A stretch of DNA of 64,000 nucleotides, from assembly GCA_021772935.1 (NCBI GenBank), contig JAJFLA010000049.1, positions 62,001 through 126,000 of the forward strand. Reading direction: 5' to 3'. The position numbers and the translations under genes were made by a program. Shown one piece after another: positions 44,315 through 52,590 of the stretch (its first letter is position 1; each line of letters starts with the position of its first letter). This DNA comes from Gammaproteobacteria bacterium (GTDB lineage Bacteria; Pseudomonadota; Gammaproteobacteria; Xanthomonadales; SZUA-36). Under the pieces are notes generated by a model. It saw nothing but the letters and a program-made list of their open reading frames with translations. It ran no database searches and was not told where the DNA came from.

Positions 44315-45139
44315 TCAGACGTCCTTTTTCCTTCGGCGTGCCCGGCGAATTTCTACCAATAAGTAGGTCATGACAGCAAAGATGACCAGTGCACCGATGG
44401 CGATCTGAATGAACAATGAATAGTCAAAACGGTAACGGCCAGTATTGGGGTCGTAAACGGTGCAGAATAGTCTAACCTTGTCGACAACAGCCGATAGAAA
44501 GCTATGTTCGGACTGTGGCCGATTTAACACCAGATCTTTCAGTGGTTCCATCAGCCAGGGCAATTCAAATGCGCCACCATACACCTGTTCGTAGATGACT
44601 CCGTGGCGGCCCACGATCGTCACCTGGGTGATATGGTCAAACCCGCGTGGCGTGGAAAAGTAAATAAAGCCAACGTTTTCCACCAGTTTTGCCATGTTTT
44701 CGGAGGTGCTGCTGAGAAAGCTCCAGTTTGGTTCGTCGATTCCTTGTTTGCGAGCGAAGTCGCGCATCCTCTCGGGTGTGTCGTTGGCCGTGTCAAAGCC
44801 GATGGTTACGACCTGAAAACTGGTGTCGCCAAGAGCTTCACGAGCTGCCTTAACGGAGATTTTCAGATGCTGCGTCAGGGCTGGGCATACATGGTGGCAG
44901 GATGTGAATATAAGGCTGATAAGCAAAGGTTGACCACTATAGTCACCCAGTTTGACTGAATTACCAAAGCTGTCTGTGAATTGCAGCCCGGCAAGCTGTC
45001 TACCTAAAGCAGCCTGTGATATATCGAGGGCCTGATCCTCGGTGTAGGAACCATCACTTAACTGAGCATATGCAGGTTGGCAGGTCATTGCTGTCAGCAG
45101 AATGGATATTCCAAATACTAGATTATGGAGACGACTCAC
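44315..45139 (-). CDS. SCO1/SenC-family copper chaperone
   Basis: About 274 residues. GTG 45139 is preferred because AGGTG sits 9 bases upstream; GTG 45151 is the alternative. A signal segment (FGISILLTAMTC) is followed by the thioredoxin-fold SCO domain with CHHVC (the copper-binding CxxxC) and a downstream DH in GFDHITQV. A membrane helix is near the C-terminus (IQIAIGALVIFAVMTYLLV). SCO proteins insert or reduce the CuA site, consistent with the CuA subunit encoded upstream. It precedes the cytochrome b fusion by 3 bases and has its own promoter region behind a terminator. Confidence 0.9.
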   Translation of the reverse strand: MSRLHNLVFGISILLTAMTCQPAYAQLSDGSYTEDQALDISQAALGRQLAGLQFTDSFGNSVKLGDYSGQPLLISLIFTSCHHVCPALTQHLKISVKAAREALGDTSFQVVTIGFDTANDTPERMRDFARKQGIDEPNWSFLSSTSENMAKLVENVGFIYFSTPRGFDHITQVTIVGRHGVIYEQVYGGAFELPWLMEPLKDLVLNRPQSEHSFLSAVVDKVRLFCTVYDPNTGRYRFDYSLFIQIAIGALVIFAVMTYLLVEIRRARRRKKDV

Positions 45140-45194
45140 TATGGTGATCACCTATGTTTTATGCAGTGAAATTCGGACGTCAAGTATACTCAAT

Positions 45195-45227
45195 AAAAAA
45201 CGCCGAGCATTGATGCCCGGCGTTTTT
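45195..45227. terminator. Bidirectional rho-independent terminator
   Basis: AACGCCG (45199-45205) pairs with CGGCGTT (45218-45224) and the inner GC with GC, around a short loop; A-runs before and T-runs after make it work on both strands. It ends the minus-strand HCO operon 32 bases past its last gene and separates it from the senC operon. Confidence 0.85.
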
Positions 45228-45258
45228 CGTGACCTGAGTCAGGTCTGCTACGTGCTAT

Positions 45259-46971
45259 TCAAGACATTGGCCAAACAGAGGCCAGGTACTTCCAGTTGAT
45301 CGCGTAGTAGACAACGAAAACCGCCAGGAAAAATATCGCCATGGCGAAAGTTCCCGGTGCTGCAAAGCCCCACTTGCCGGCAGCAGCGTGACCACCCTGT
45401 GGCGTTATTGTAGGCTCAGCTTTCATCAAGCGAGTGGTCTCGGTGCCATAGCTGGATTCTGATTCGACGCGTTTGCCGAAAAATACCGAAACAACAGTGA
45501 TCAGAATAAAGATCCCGCCACCCAGGATGGCCGCACTACCACTGATACCAACCAGTCCCATCAAGGTGTAAGCACTAGCTGGATAGTCGAAGCCGATGGC
45601 AGCATCGGTAAATGCCATATCCCAATGACGACGCTCTACACCCAGGGTGCCTGCCCCCATCATCATCAGTGAAAATACCATCATGCCAATGCCAAAAATA
45701 TATGGCTGCCATTTGGCCAGACCGGGTAAGAATACCTGACGCCTGAACAATACCGGGATCAGGAAGTAGGTCAGCGACATGAATGCCAGTGTGGTACCAA
45801 TTACGACCGTGGCATGAAAATGCCCTGGAACATAGATGGTGTTATGGATGATGATGTTGATCTGTTCGGTACCCATCACAACACCGGAAATTCCACCGAG
45901 AAAACCGAATCCGATCAATGACAGGAACATGCCAGAGAATACAGGGTTACCCCAGGGTGCTTTGCGTAGCCATTCGAACATGCCTTTGGTATAGCCCTTT
46001 GCGCGTTGAGCGACCTCAATAGAACCGGGTACCGTCAGGCCATGGATCATACTGGCAAGTACCGCCAGGTACATGGCGTAGGACGTGTTGAATATCTTCC
46101 AGCTGGAACTGAGTCCTGGGTCCACCAACAGGTGATGTGCGGAAGCGAGTTGCAGGAAGGCAATATACAGTACAAATGCTGTGCGACTGACCTTTTCTGA
46201 CAAGGGTTTGGCACCGAATACGATCGCAGCGATGGCATACCAGACTGACACATGCGCAGCGACGTTGATCTGTTGTGACGAGTGACCAAACGCCCACCAG
46301 ATCAGACGATACAGGGCAGCATCAATGTGGCTGATCCAACCCATCGACCACATATAGGTCGGGATCAGGATTACAGCACCCATGGCAATGGTGAAAATCG
46401 CGATGATACAGGCTGTTAATGCACCAAAAGTTACCAGTGGTATCGAGCCTTCATAGGTTTTTTCTTCTTTGGCTATAACCAGGGTGCCAAGGAAAATGAA
46501 GCAACCGATCAAAGCACCCACTGCGAACAGGATCAAGCCAAGATAAAAATTAGGATTAGCTGGCATGGGCACATAGCTGGTCATCATGACGGTTGCCTGA
46601 CCACCAAAAACCGCGAGGTTGTTGACTACAGCACCGGCAACCATCAAAAAGAAAGCAAGCCAGGCCAATCGAGGTGTTGCCAAACGGCATTTCAACAGTG
46701 TGGAGCTACAGAAATACAGCACAGCGATTTCAAAAAAGATGATCCAGAAGATCAGCATATTGATGCCATGGAAAGTCAGTAGCTGGTAAAACCGGTCAGC
46801 AGGAAGCAGGTGTACTGCGGGCCAGCGGGTCAAGGTAACAGCCAACGCGGACAATCCACCGATGAGTAGCATAACCACCGCGACCACCGCATTCATACGC
46901 ATCAACGTTTCCGCTGGCTTGTGGAATTGAAGTCCCGATTCCGGGCAGGTTCTGAATGTTTCTGTTGTCAT
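45259..46971 (-). CDS. sNOR/NorY-like heme-copper reductase subunit I (lacks cross-link Tyr)
   Basis: A 570-residue membrane protein with about 13 helices. Metal ligands: His68 (helix II, FHGINM), His230 (helix VI, WAFGHSSQQI), His279/His280 (helix VII, SAHHLL), and His384/His386 (helix X, PGHFHATVV). In A- and B-type oxygen reductases helix VI reads GHPEVY, with the Tyr four residues after His cross-linked to it. Here that position is Gln234. Loss of the tyrosine is the usual mark of NO reductases in this superfamily. The four-gene set of subunit II, subunit I, SenC and a small ORF matches norSY-senC-orf1 of ammonia oxidisers. Function as NO reductase is likely but not proven. Confidence 0.85.
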   Translation of the reverse strand: MTTETFRTCPESGLQFHKPAETLMRMNAVVAVVMLLIGGLSALAVTLTRWPAVHLLPADRFYQLLTFHGINMLIFWIIFFEIAVLYFCSSTLLKCRLATPRLAWLAFFLMVAGAVVNNLAVFGGQATVMMTSYVPMPANPNFYLGLILFAVGALIGCFIFLGTLVIAKEEKTYEGSIPLVTFGALTACIIAIFTIAMGAVILIPTYMWSMGWISHIDAALYRLIWWAFGHSSQQINVAAHVSVWYAIAAIVFGAKPLSEKVSRTAFVLYIAFLQLASAHHLLVDPGLSSSWKIFNTSYAMYLAVLASMIHGLTVPGSIEVAQRAKGYTKGMFEWLRKAPWGNPVFSGMFLSLIGFGFLGGISGVVMGTEQINIIIHNTIYVPGHFHATVVIGTTLAFMSLTYFLIPVLFRRQVFLPGLAKWQPYIFGIGMMVFSLMMMGAGTLGVERRHWDMAFTDAAIGFDYPASAYTLMGLVGISGSAAILGGGIFILITVVSVFFGKRVESESSYGTETTRLMKAEPTITPQGGHAAAGKWGFAAPGTFAMAIFFLAVFVVYYAINWKYLASVWPMS

Positions 46972-47519
46972 GATCCGCCCTCGGTGATGAAGATTTTACC
47001 TACCATGTTATGGTGACCTATGCCGCAAAACTCGTTGCAGATGATTGTCTGATCACCGCTGGTGTCCGGAGTAATGGTCAGTACCATTTCGTAACCCGGC
47101 AAGATTTGTAGATTGATGTTTTGTGGTTGCAGTGAAAAGCCATGCTGCCAGTCCATGGATGCAATATGCAGTCGGTAGGTCTGACCTTTTTCAAGCTCAA
47201 GGATCGGCCACCATTGCCACAGACGTCCAAGTAGATAGACATCGCTGCCGGGCGGTGGCTTGACGACCGGGATTTGTTGGTCAGTCTCGGTACGTACCGT
47301 GTATTGATCAACCATTGCCTGGGTCTTGGCCATGTAGGCCGCCGGGGTTGTTCTGTAAGCCTCATTTGAGAGGTTTTGTTTTCCGTAAATATGCCAGACG
47401 GGCATCATCACAAACATAATAAGGGACCATACGAGCGCGATAGCGATCCAGGTTCCTTCGACACGATCAAGTGGTTGTTTCCACCAGATTGTTTCTGCGG
47501 GTGGTTGAATAGAAGTCAC
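46968..47519 (-). CDS. CuA-containing subunit II of the sNOR-like complex
   Basis: A 183-residue protein with one N-terminal membrane helix (GTWIAIALVWSLIMFVMMPVW) and a periplasmic cupredoxin domain. All CuA ligands are present: His126 in DWQHGFSLQP, and Cys161, Glu163, Cys165, His169, Met172 in CNEFCGIGHHNM. It would accept electrons from a c-type cytochrome and pass them to subunit I. Its stop overlaps the subunit I start. No cytochrome c domain is fused. Confidence 0.9.
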   Translation of the reverse strand: MTSIQPPAETIWWKQPLDRVEGTWIAIALVWSLIMFVMMPVWHIYGKQNLSNEAYRTTPAAYMAKTQAMVDQYTVRTETDQQIPVVKPPPGSDVYLLGRLWQWWPILELEKGQTYRLHIASMDWQHGFSLQPQNINLQILPGYEMVLTITPDTSGDQTIICNEFCGIGHHNMVGKIFITEGGS

Positions 47520-47540
47520 ATTTTCACCTATTGATAATTG

Positions 47541-47705
47541 TTAATTGGCCAGAGGAATAGTTACCAGCTCCATGATGCCCCAGACCACGTAAAAAACGGT
47601 TGGGAATACGACTCCGATGAACAATAATAAGAAAGGATTATCTATGATGCGTTGCATGACTGGAACACGTTCTGTTGGTTGCGTATCCGGTGTTTCCTGG
47701 CTCAT
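47541..47705 (-). CDS. Small membrane subunit of the sNOR-like operon
   Basis: About 54 residues from ATG 47705, with GGGAG about 10 bases upstream; a frame to 47723 is less likely. Hydrophilic N-terminus, then one membrane helix (FLLLFIGVVFPTVFYVVWGI). It is the first gene of the operon, 21 bases before subunit II. Small helix subunits of this kind are common in HCO operons. No family is recognised. Confidence 0.72.
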   Translation of the reverse strand: MSQETPDTQPTERVPVMQRIIDNPFLLLFIGVVFPTVFYVVWGIMELVTIPLAN

Positions 47706-47755
47706 TAATACTAACTCCCACATAATTGTTTATGTTTAAACTAAAAAGATGCTCT

Positions 47756-47804
47756 CAGCATAACATTAGCATGGTAATTTTTGCCAGTGAATGACGTAGG
47801 TCAA
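47756..47804 (-). promoter_or_regulatory. DNR/NnrR-like box and promoter of the sNOR-like operon
   Basis: On the minus strand TTGAC-CTAC-GTCAT occupies 47804-47791, matching the Crp/Fnr-type NO-sensor consensus (TTGAY-N4-RTCAA) at all but the last base. TAATGT at 47768-47763 is a plausible -10. The transcript start it implies (about 47756) places the box centre at -41.5, the class II activator position of FNR and DNR. The divergent lipoprotein gene shares this region. Confidence 0.65.
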
Positions 47805-47871
47805 TTACAATTGTCTTATTGTTGGTTTAGTCTTCGCCGGGAAGTCTGGAAACTTGGAAAGTTGAGAATAT

Positions 47872-48537
47872 ATGAAGTATAAAAAATTATTGGGGGCAAA
47901 TTATCTAAGGTTATTGCCAGTGGTTGTGGCCTTAATTTTATTATATGGCTGTAATAAGGATAGTGGTCCCGGACCGGGAATCCATGATACAAAATACTTA
48001 CTTATCGGTCCTGATGGACAGCCGGTTGAAGGCATGCCGGGTGAAAATGACTGTGTGCTCGACCAGTTTTTTGGCCTGGTATGGGAGATCAAATCCGACC
48101 AACCCGGTTTGCGGAACTGGCGACATACCTATAGTTGGTACAACCCGGACGAGTCCTTTGATGGCGAGCTGGATTATCGCGGCGTGAAAAATGGCGGTAG
48201 TTGTATTAGCGACGATTGTGATACGACGGCGTACGTGCAGGCGGTCAATGCGACTGGTTACTGCGGACACAGTGATTGGCGCATGCCGACACGTGATGAA
48301 CTGGGTTCTATCAGTGACCCGCGCAAGATTGAAAACCCACCAACTGCCAATCTGGCTATTTTCCCTTACACCCAGGCTGAAGAATACTGGTCCAGCAATG
48401 ATTATCAATTCCAATATGATACTGCCTGGCGTTGGAATTTTAAGTTCGGCCATGACCGGGTCGACTGGAAGGCCAGTCCGGCGCGGGTGCGTTTGGTCAG
48501 GGGCAAGGCAGCAATGTTGCCAAGGATCAAGGAGTAG
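47872..48537 (+). CDS. DUF1566-domain lipoprotein
   Basis: A 221-residue protein with a lipoprotein signal (VVALILLYGC, acylated Cys near residue 26). The body has FGLVWEIKSD, DWRMPTRDELGSI and YWSSNDYQ, the hallmarks of DUF1566/Lcl C-terminal-type domains. Such domains are found in many surface lipoproteins of unknown role. It diverges from the sNOR-like operon and is followed by ctaA 6 bases on, so it may share their control. Confidence 0.8.
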   Translation: MKYKKLLGANYLRLLPVVVALILLYGCNKDSGPGPGIHDTKYLLIGPDGQPVEGMPGENDCVLDQFFGLVWEIKSDQPGLRNWRHTYSWYNPDESFDGELDYRGVKNGGSCISDDCDTTAYVQAVNATGYCGHSDWRMPTRDELGSISDPRKIENPPTANLAIFPYTQAEEYWSSNDYQFQYDTAWRWNFKFGHDRVDWKASPARVRLVRGKAAMLPRIKE

Positions 48538-48543
48538 GCAGAG

Positions 48544-49530
48544 GTGAAGGCGCTGGTTCGAATTTCATTGTTATTTGTCATCGTACTCGTGTCTTTGAGT
48601 GCTTACCTCCGTTTGGCCCATTCCGGTATTGGCTGTGCTGACTGGCCAGCTTGTTATGGCCGCATTGGTGAACCACAGGCTGTGACTCAACTGGTTTCCA
48701 GCGAGAATGCTTACCAGCGTATTTTAGCTGAAGCCAGTCAACCACTGGCTTGGGCTACGCCTTTGCACCGGTTCGTAGCCAGCGTTTTGGGTCTGTTGAT
48801 TGTGTTTCTGGCGATGTTGTCAATCAAGCGCAATAAGCATTGGTTGATTTCGTTGGTGCTGTTAGGTCTTACCGTCTTTTTGGCACTACTCGGGCTGAAG
48901 TCAGGTGGTCTTCATAGCCCGGCCGTTGTGATGGGTAATCTCTGCGGCGGTTTTCTGATGTTGGGTCTTTTGGGCTGGATGTTGTTTAAGCAAAGCGATG
49001 GCAAAAGAGAAGATGAAACCAGCCCACCCAAAAGTATATTGCCTGGCAGGTTTGTTTCAGCAGCTGTTGTTCTTCTGATCGCGCAAATACTGATCGGTGG
49101 TTTGACCAGTGCTAATTTTGCCGCCACTTCGTGCCAGACCTTACCTGACTGTCACGGTCGCTGGTTGCCTGGTAAAGCGGTCTGGAAAGCTATGGATTTA
49201 TCAATAAATCATCAAGTTACACCGGCGGGACAGGTCATTGGTGGCCAGGAACGGACTGACATCCACATAACACATCGCCTGCTCGGGTTTGTAACTACCT
49301 TGGCTTTGTTGCTTATCGGGCTAATGGCCTGGAGGGCTAATGGCAGACTTCGAGTTGCAGGCACGATGGTGTTTTTGCTCGTATTGATGGAGTTTTTGAT
49401 CGGAATTGCTGCCGTTGCGTCAGATTTGCCCATCGGCTTGGCTGTAGCTCACAATTGGCTGGCGGCTTTGTTGCTACTGACCATGTTGAAAATTGTAGTT
49501 CTTAATCGCAAACCCCCAGCGGTCAGATAA
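48544..49530 (+). CDS. ctaA: COX15/CtaA-family heme A synthase
   Basis: A 328-residue membrane protein with about eight helices in two halves. Family features: YLRLAHSGIGCADWPACYGR, the histidines ATPLHRFVASVLG and DIHITHRLLGF, and a second GLTSANFAATSCQTLPDCHGRW segment with paired cysteines. It oxidises heme O to heme A in the inner membrane. The start is GTG 48544. Its position beside the sNOR-like HCO suggests that complex may carry heme A-type cofactors; no ctaB is visible in the window. Confidence 0.88.
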   Translation: MKALVRISLLFVIVLVSLSAYLRLAHSGIGCADWPACYGRIGEPQAVTQLVSSENAYQRILAEASQPLAWATPLHRFVASVLGLLIVFLAMLSIKRNKHWLISLVLLGLTVFLALLGLKSGGLHSPAVVMGNLCGGFLMLGLLGWMLFKQSDGKREDETSPPKSILPGRFVSAAVVLLIAQILIGGLTSANFAATSCQTLPDCHGRWLPGKAVWKAMDLSINHQVTPAGQVIGGQERTDIHITHRLLGFVTTLALLLIGLMAWRANGRLRVAGTMVFLLVLMEFLIGIAAVASDLPIGLAVAHNWLAALLLLTMLKIVVLNRKPPAVR

Positions 49531-49727
49531 ACCACCATCAGGCTCTTCGTTGTTTAGCCGGCCGAGTTAAATAGCCGATAGCAGATACAAAATTAGAGAC
49601 TTTGAATTCAAACAACCACAAGGGTGTTTTAAGCAAAAATTACATAGGTTAATTAGCATATGTACTAGGTGGTTCATTACTGATATGATGCGCCTCCTAA
49701 TTTGGTCAAATTTACGTGGAGATTGTT

Positions 49728-50204
49728 ATGAAGTCCGTTTTTTTTGCGGTGTGTGTCTTGCTGTTTGTTGTGCTGCATGCACCCACAGTGTTGGCAAATG
49801 AGGTACAGCAATACAGGGATGAAGCTGATAAGCATTATTTGGAGCGTGATTTCAAAAAAGCTTACAAAATTTATTACAAACTGGCAAAAGTAGGCGATCA
49901 TTATTCTCAGGACCGGGTTTCACAGATATATGCTAATGGTGATGGAATAACAAGCAATCTGATAGAAGCCTACGCATGGTCGGTATTGGCCGCGGAAGGT
50001 GGCGAAGAAGTGATGTTGAATAATAGCCAGAAGCTTCTACAACTGACCGATGACAAAAATCAGGCACAAAACAGAGCCACAAAACTCAAGAAAAAATATG
50101 GCAAACAGGCTTTAAAAAAGAAAGAGGTAAAGCTGTCCAAAAAGGATGGTCTTAAAAGGTCTGGTCGATGCACCGGTTCACGTCTGGCATGTTCACGTGG
50201 CTAA
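49728..50204 (+). CDS. Sel1-like repeat exported protein
   Basis: About 158 residues from ATG 49728, with GGAG 8 bases upstream. Signal peptide: KSVFFAVCVLLFVVLHAPTVLA. One or two Sel1/TPR-like helical repeats follow (KAYKIYYKLAKVGDHYSQDR, IYANGDGITSNLIEAYAWSV), then a Lys-rich tail. The repeats suggest protein-protein binding in the periplasm. No partner is evident; neighbours are unrelated. Confidence 0.78.
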   Translation: MKSVFFAVCVLLFVVLHAPTVLANEVQQYRDEADKHYLERDFKKAYKIYYKLAKVGDHYSQDRVSQIYANGDGITSNLIEAYAWSVLAAEGGEEVMLNNSQKLLQLTDDKNQAQNRATKLKKKYGKQALKKKEVKLSKKDGLKRSGRCTGSRLACSRG

Positions 50205-50247
50205 ACATGCCATTATGACGTTTGCCTCTTAAAAATTCAGGCTTAGC

Positions 50248-52500
50248 TTAGTCACTGGCAACTTCGATCCGGGTTACACGTTGGAAGCCTCGTGGTAATT
50301 TATGACCGCGTTTGGCTCTTTCGCCTCTGAAGTGTGCCAGGTCTTTTTTTCCGATTCTCATGTAGCGCTGGCCTGCCCAGACCAGGATTTCCTGGCCCTC
50401 AGCAATTACCACCATACCGATCATGTATTCTTCACCCGCCTTTAGACGTTTGGGCGGGATATTGATCAGTTTGTTGCCCTTACCTTTGGAAAGCGCTGGT
50501 AAATCAGTCAACGGGAAAGCCAGCAGATAACCATCCGATGTGACACACACAACCGTACCCACATCACCGGGCGCAATGATTGCGGGTGCGACCGGGCTTG
50601 AATCTCCCGGCAGCGAAAGCATGGCTTTGCCTGCTTTCATTTTGCTATGCAGATTGACCGTTTCGGTGACAAAGCCATAACCATATGAACTGGCCAGCAC
50701 TAATTTTTGCTGACCTTCGCCGGTGATGGCATACAGGAATTGCCCACCGTCGGAAAGTGTGAACCGGCTTGTCAGTGGCTCACCAAGGCTACGTGCTGAG
50801 GGTAGTGTGTGTGCCGGTAGTGAGTAGGCTCTGCCGGATGAATCCAGGAACACAGCCTGTTGGTTACTACGACCCTTGGCCGAGTGCTGAAATTCGTCGC
50901 CGGCTTTGTAATTAATTGTTGTTGCATCGATTTCGTGACCCTTTGCGGCCCTGACCCAGCCGGACCTGGATAAGACAATGGTACAGGGCTCTGACGGAAT
51001 CAGATCTTCCTCTTTCAAAGCTTGCGCTGCTTTGCGCTCGGTCAACTGTGAACGCCTGTCGTCACCATATTTTTCAGCATCAGCAAGCAATCCAGTTTTG
51101 ACCAGCGTTTTCATGCGCTGTTTTGAGCCCAATGTGGTTTCCAGCTGTTGACGTTCTTCATCAAGCTCAGCTTGCTGACTACGGATTCTCATTTCCTCTA
51201 GTTTGGCGAGGTTGCGCAGCTTCAGTTCAAGGATGGCTTCCGCCTGGGTGCCGGTAATGTCGAAGTGGCTCATCAGCACCGGCTTTGGTTTGTCCTCCGT
51301 ACGGATAATGTGGATAACTTCGTCGATATTCAGAAATGCAATCAGCAGGCCTTCAAGTATATGCAGGCGATCCACCACCTGGTCGAGACGAAACTCCAGT
51401 TTCCGTGTGACTGTCTCCAACCTGAACGTCAGCCATTGTTTCAACAGACTACGCAGATCCAGCACTTGTGGTTTACCACTGTTGCCAATGATGTTCATGT
51501 TGACTCGGTAGTTGCGCTCAAGATCGGTAGTCGCGAACAGGTGGTCTAATAATTGTTCAACATCCACGCGGTTTGAGCGTGGTACGATCACCAGTCGTGT
51601 TGGGTACTCGTGATTCGATTCGTCCCTCAGGTCTTCGACCATCGGTAGTTTTTTAGCCTGCATTTGCGCGGCGATTTGTTCAAGTACCTTGGCAGGAGAA
51701 ACCTGATGCGGTAAGGCTGTGACCACAATATCGCCATTTTCTTTTTCCCAGATCGCACGCATCTTGACCGAGCCATGACCGGTCTCATACATTTTCAGCA
51801 GGTCTTCACGTGCTGTGATGATCTCGGCATCGGTCGGAAAGTCAGGGCCCGGAATGTGCTCACATAATTCAGTCACTGTTGACTTGGGTTCATCCAGTAA
51901 ACGAATACAGGCGCTGACGACTTCCCGTAAGTTATGCGGTGGAATGTCGGTGGCCATACCCACGGCAATACCGGTAGTGCCATTGAGAAGAATATTTGGC
52001 AGACGCGCCGGCAACAATGCAGGCTCTTTCAGAGTGCCATCAAAATTGGGTGTCCATTCGACGGTTCCCATCCCCAGTTCAGCCAGCAGCGTCTTTGCAT
52101 AGGGCGACATGCGGGATTCGGTATAACGCATGGCTGCAAACGATTTTGGATCATCGGGTGAACCAAAATTACCTTGTCCATCAATCAGTGGATAACGATA
52201 GGAAAATGGCTGCGCCATCAAAACCATGGCTTCGTAGCAGGCAGAATCACCATGTGGATGGAATTTACCCAGCACATCGCCCACCGTCCGGGCGGACTTT
52301 TTGTGTCTCGAGCTAGCACTTAAGCCCAGTTCGCTCATGGCGTAAATGATACGTCGTTGAACTGGTTTGAGGCCGTCGCCGATGTGCGGCAGGGCACGAT
52401 CCAACACCACGTACATGGAATAATCCAAGTAGGCCTTTTCGGCGTACTTCCGCAGTGGAATCTGTTCGTGTTCGGAAAAGCTTTGTGTGATTTCGTTCAT
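50248..52500 (-). CDS. parC: DNA topoisomerase IV subunit A
   Basis: About 750 residues from ATG 52500, the start that gives the conserved MNEITQSF beginning; the longer frame has no family similarity. The catalytic tyrosine lies in [12 protein letters not shown] and the quinolone-resistance region in [17 protein letters not shown]. The C-terminal beta-pinwheel is shorter than in GyrA. It decatenates chromosomes with ParE, encoded 90 bases upstream on the same strand. Confidence 0.96.
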   Translation of the reverse strand: MNEITQSFSEHEQIPLRKYAEKAYLDYSMYVVLDRALPHIGDGLKPVQRRIIYAMSELGLSASSRHKKSARTVGDVLGKFHPHGDSACYEAMVLMAQPFSYRYPLIDGQGNFGSPDDPKSFAAMRYTESRMSPYAKTLLAELGMGTVEWTPNFDGTLKEPALLPARLPNILLNGTTGIAVGMATDIPPHNLREVVSACIRLLDEPKSTVTELCEHIPGPDFPTDAEIITAREDLLKMYETGHGSVKMRAIWEKENGDIVVTALPHQVSPAKVLEQIAAQMQAKKLPMVEDLRDESNHEYPTRLVIVPRSNRVDVEQLLDHLFATTDLERNYRVNMNIIGNSGKPQVLDLRSLLKQWLTFRLETVTRKLEFRLDQVVDRLHILEGLLIAFLNIDEVIHIIRTEDKPKPVLMSHFDITGTQAEAILELKLRNLAKLEEMRIRSQQAELDEERQQLETTLGSKQRMKTLVKTGLLADAEKYGDDRRSQLTERKAAQALKEEDLIPSEPCTIVLSRSGWVRAAKGHEIDATTINYKAGDEFQHSAKGRSNQQAVFLDSSGRAYSLPAHTLPSARSLGEPLTSRFTLSDGGQFLYAITGEGQQKLVLASSYGYGFVTETVNLHSKMKAGKAMLSLPGDSSPVAPAIIAPGDVGTVVCVTSDGYLLAFPLTDLPALSKGKGNKLINIPPKRLKAGEEYMIGMVVIAEGQEILVWAGQRYMRIGKKDLAHFRGERAKRGHKLPRGFQRVTRIEVASD

Positions 52501-52590
52501 TGAATAATCCCTGGAGGATTCTTTCGACGGGCTATGAGTTGGGTGGTCACCCATACCAGGCCTTTATACGTGCTCAGGAGGTCGCGGACT

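Noticed and set aside
45143-45152. GGTGATCACC palindrome at the senC start as an operator
   Set aside because: Only 10 bases and overlapping the start and ribosome site; could be chance.
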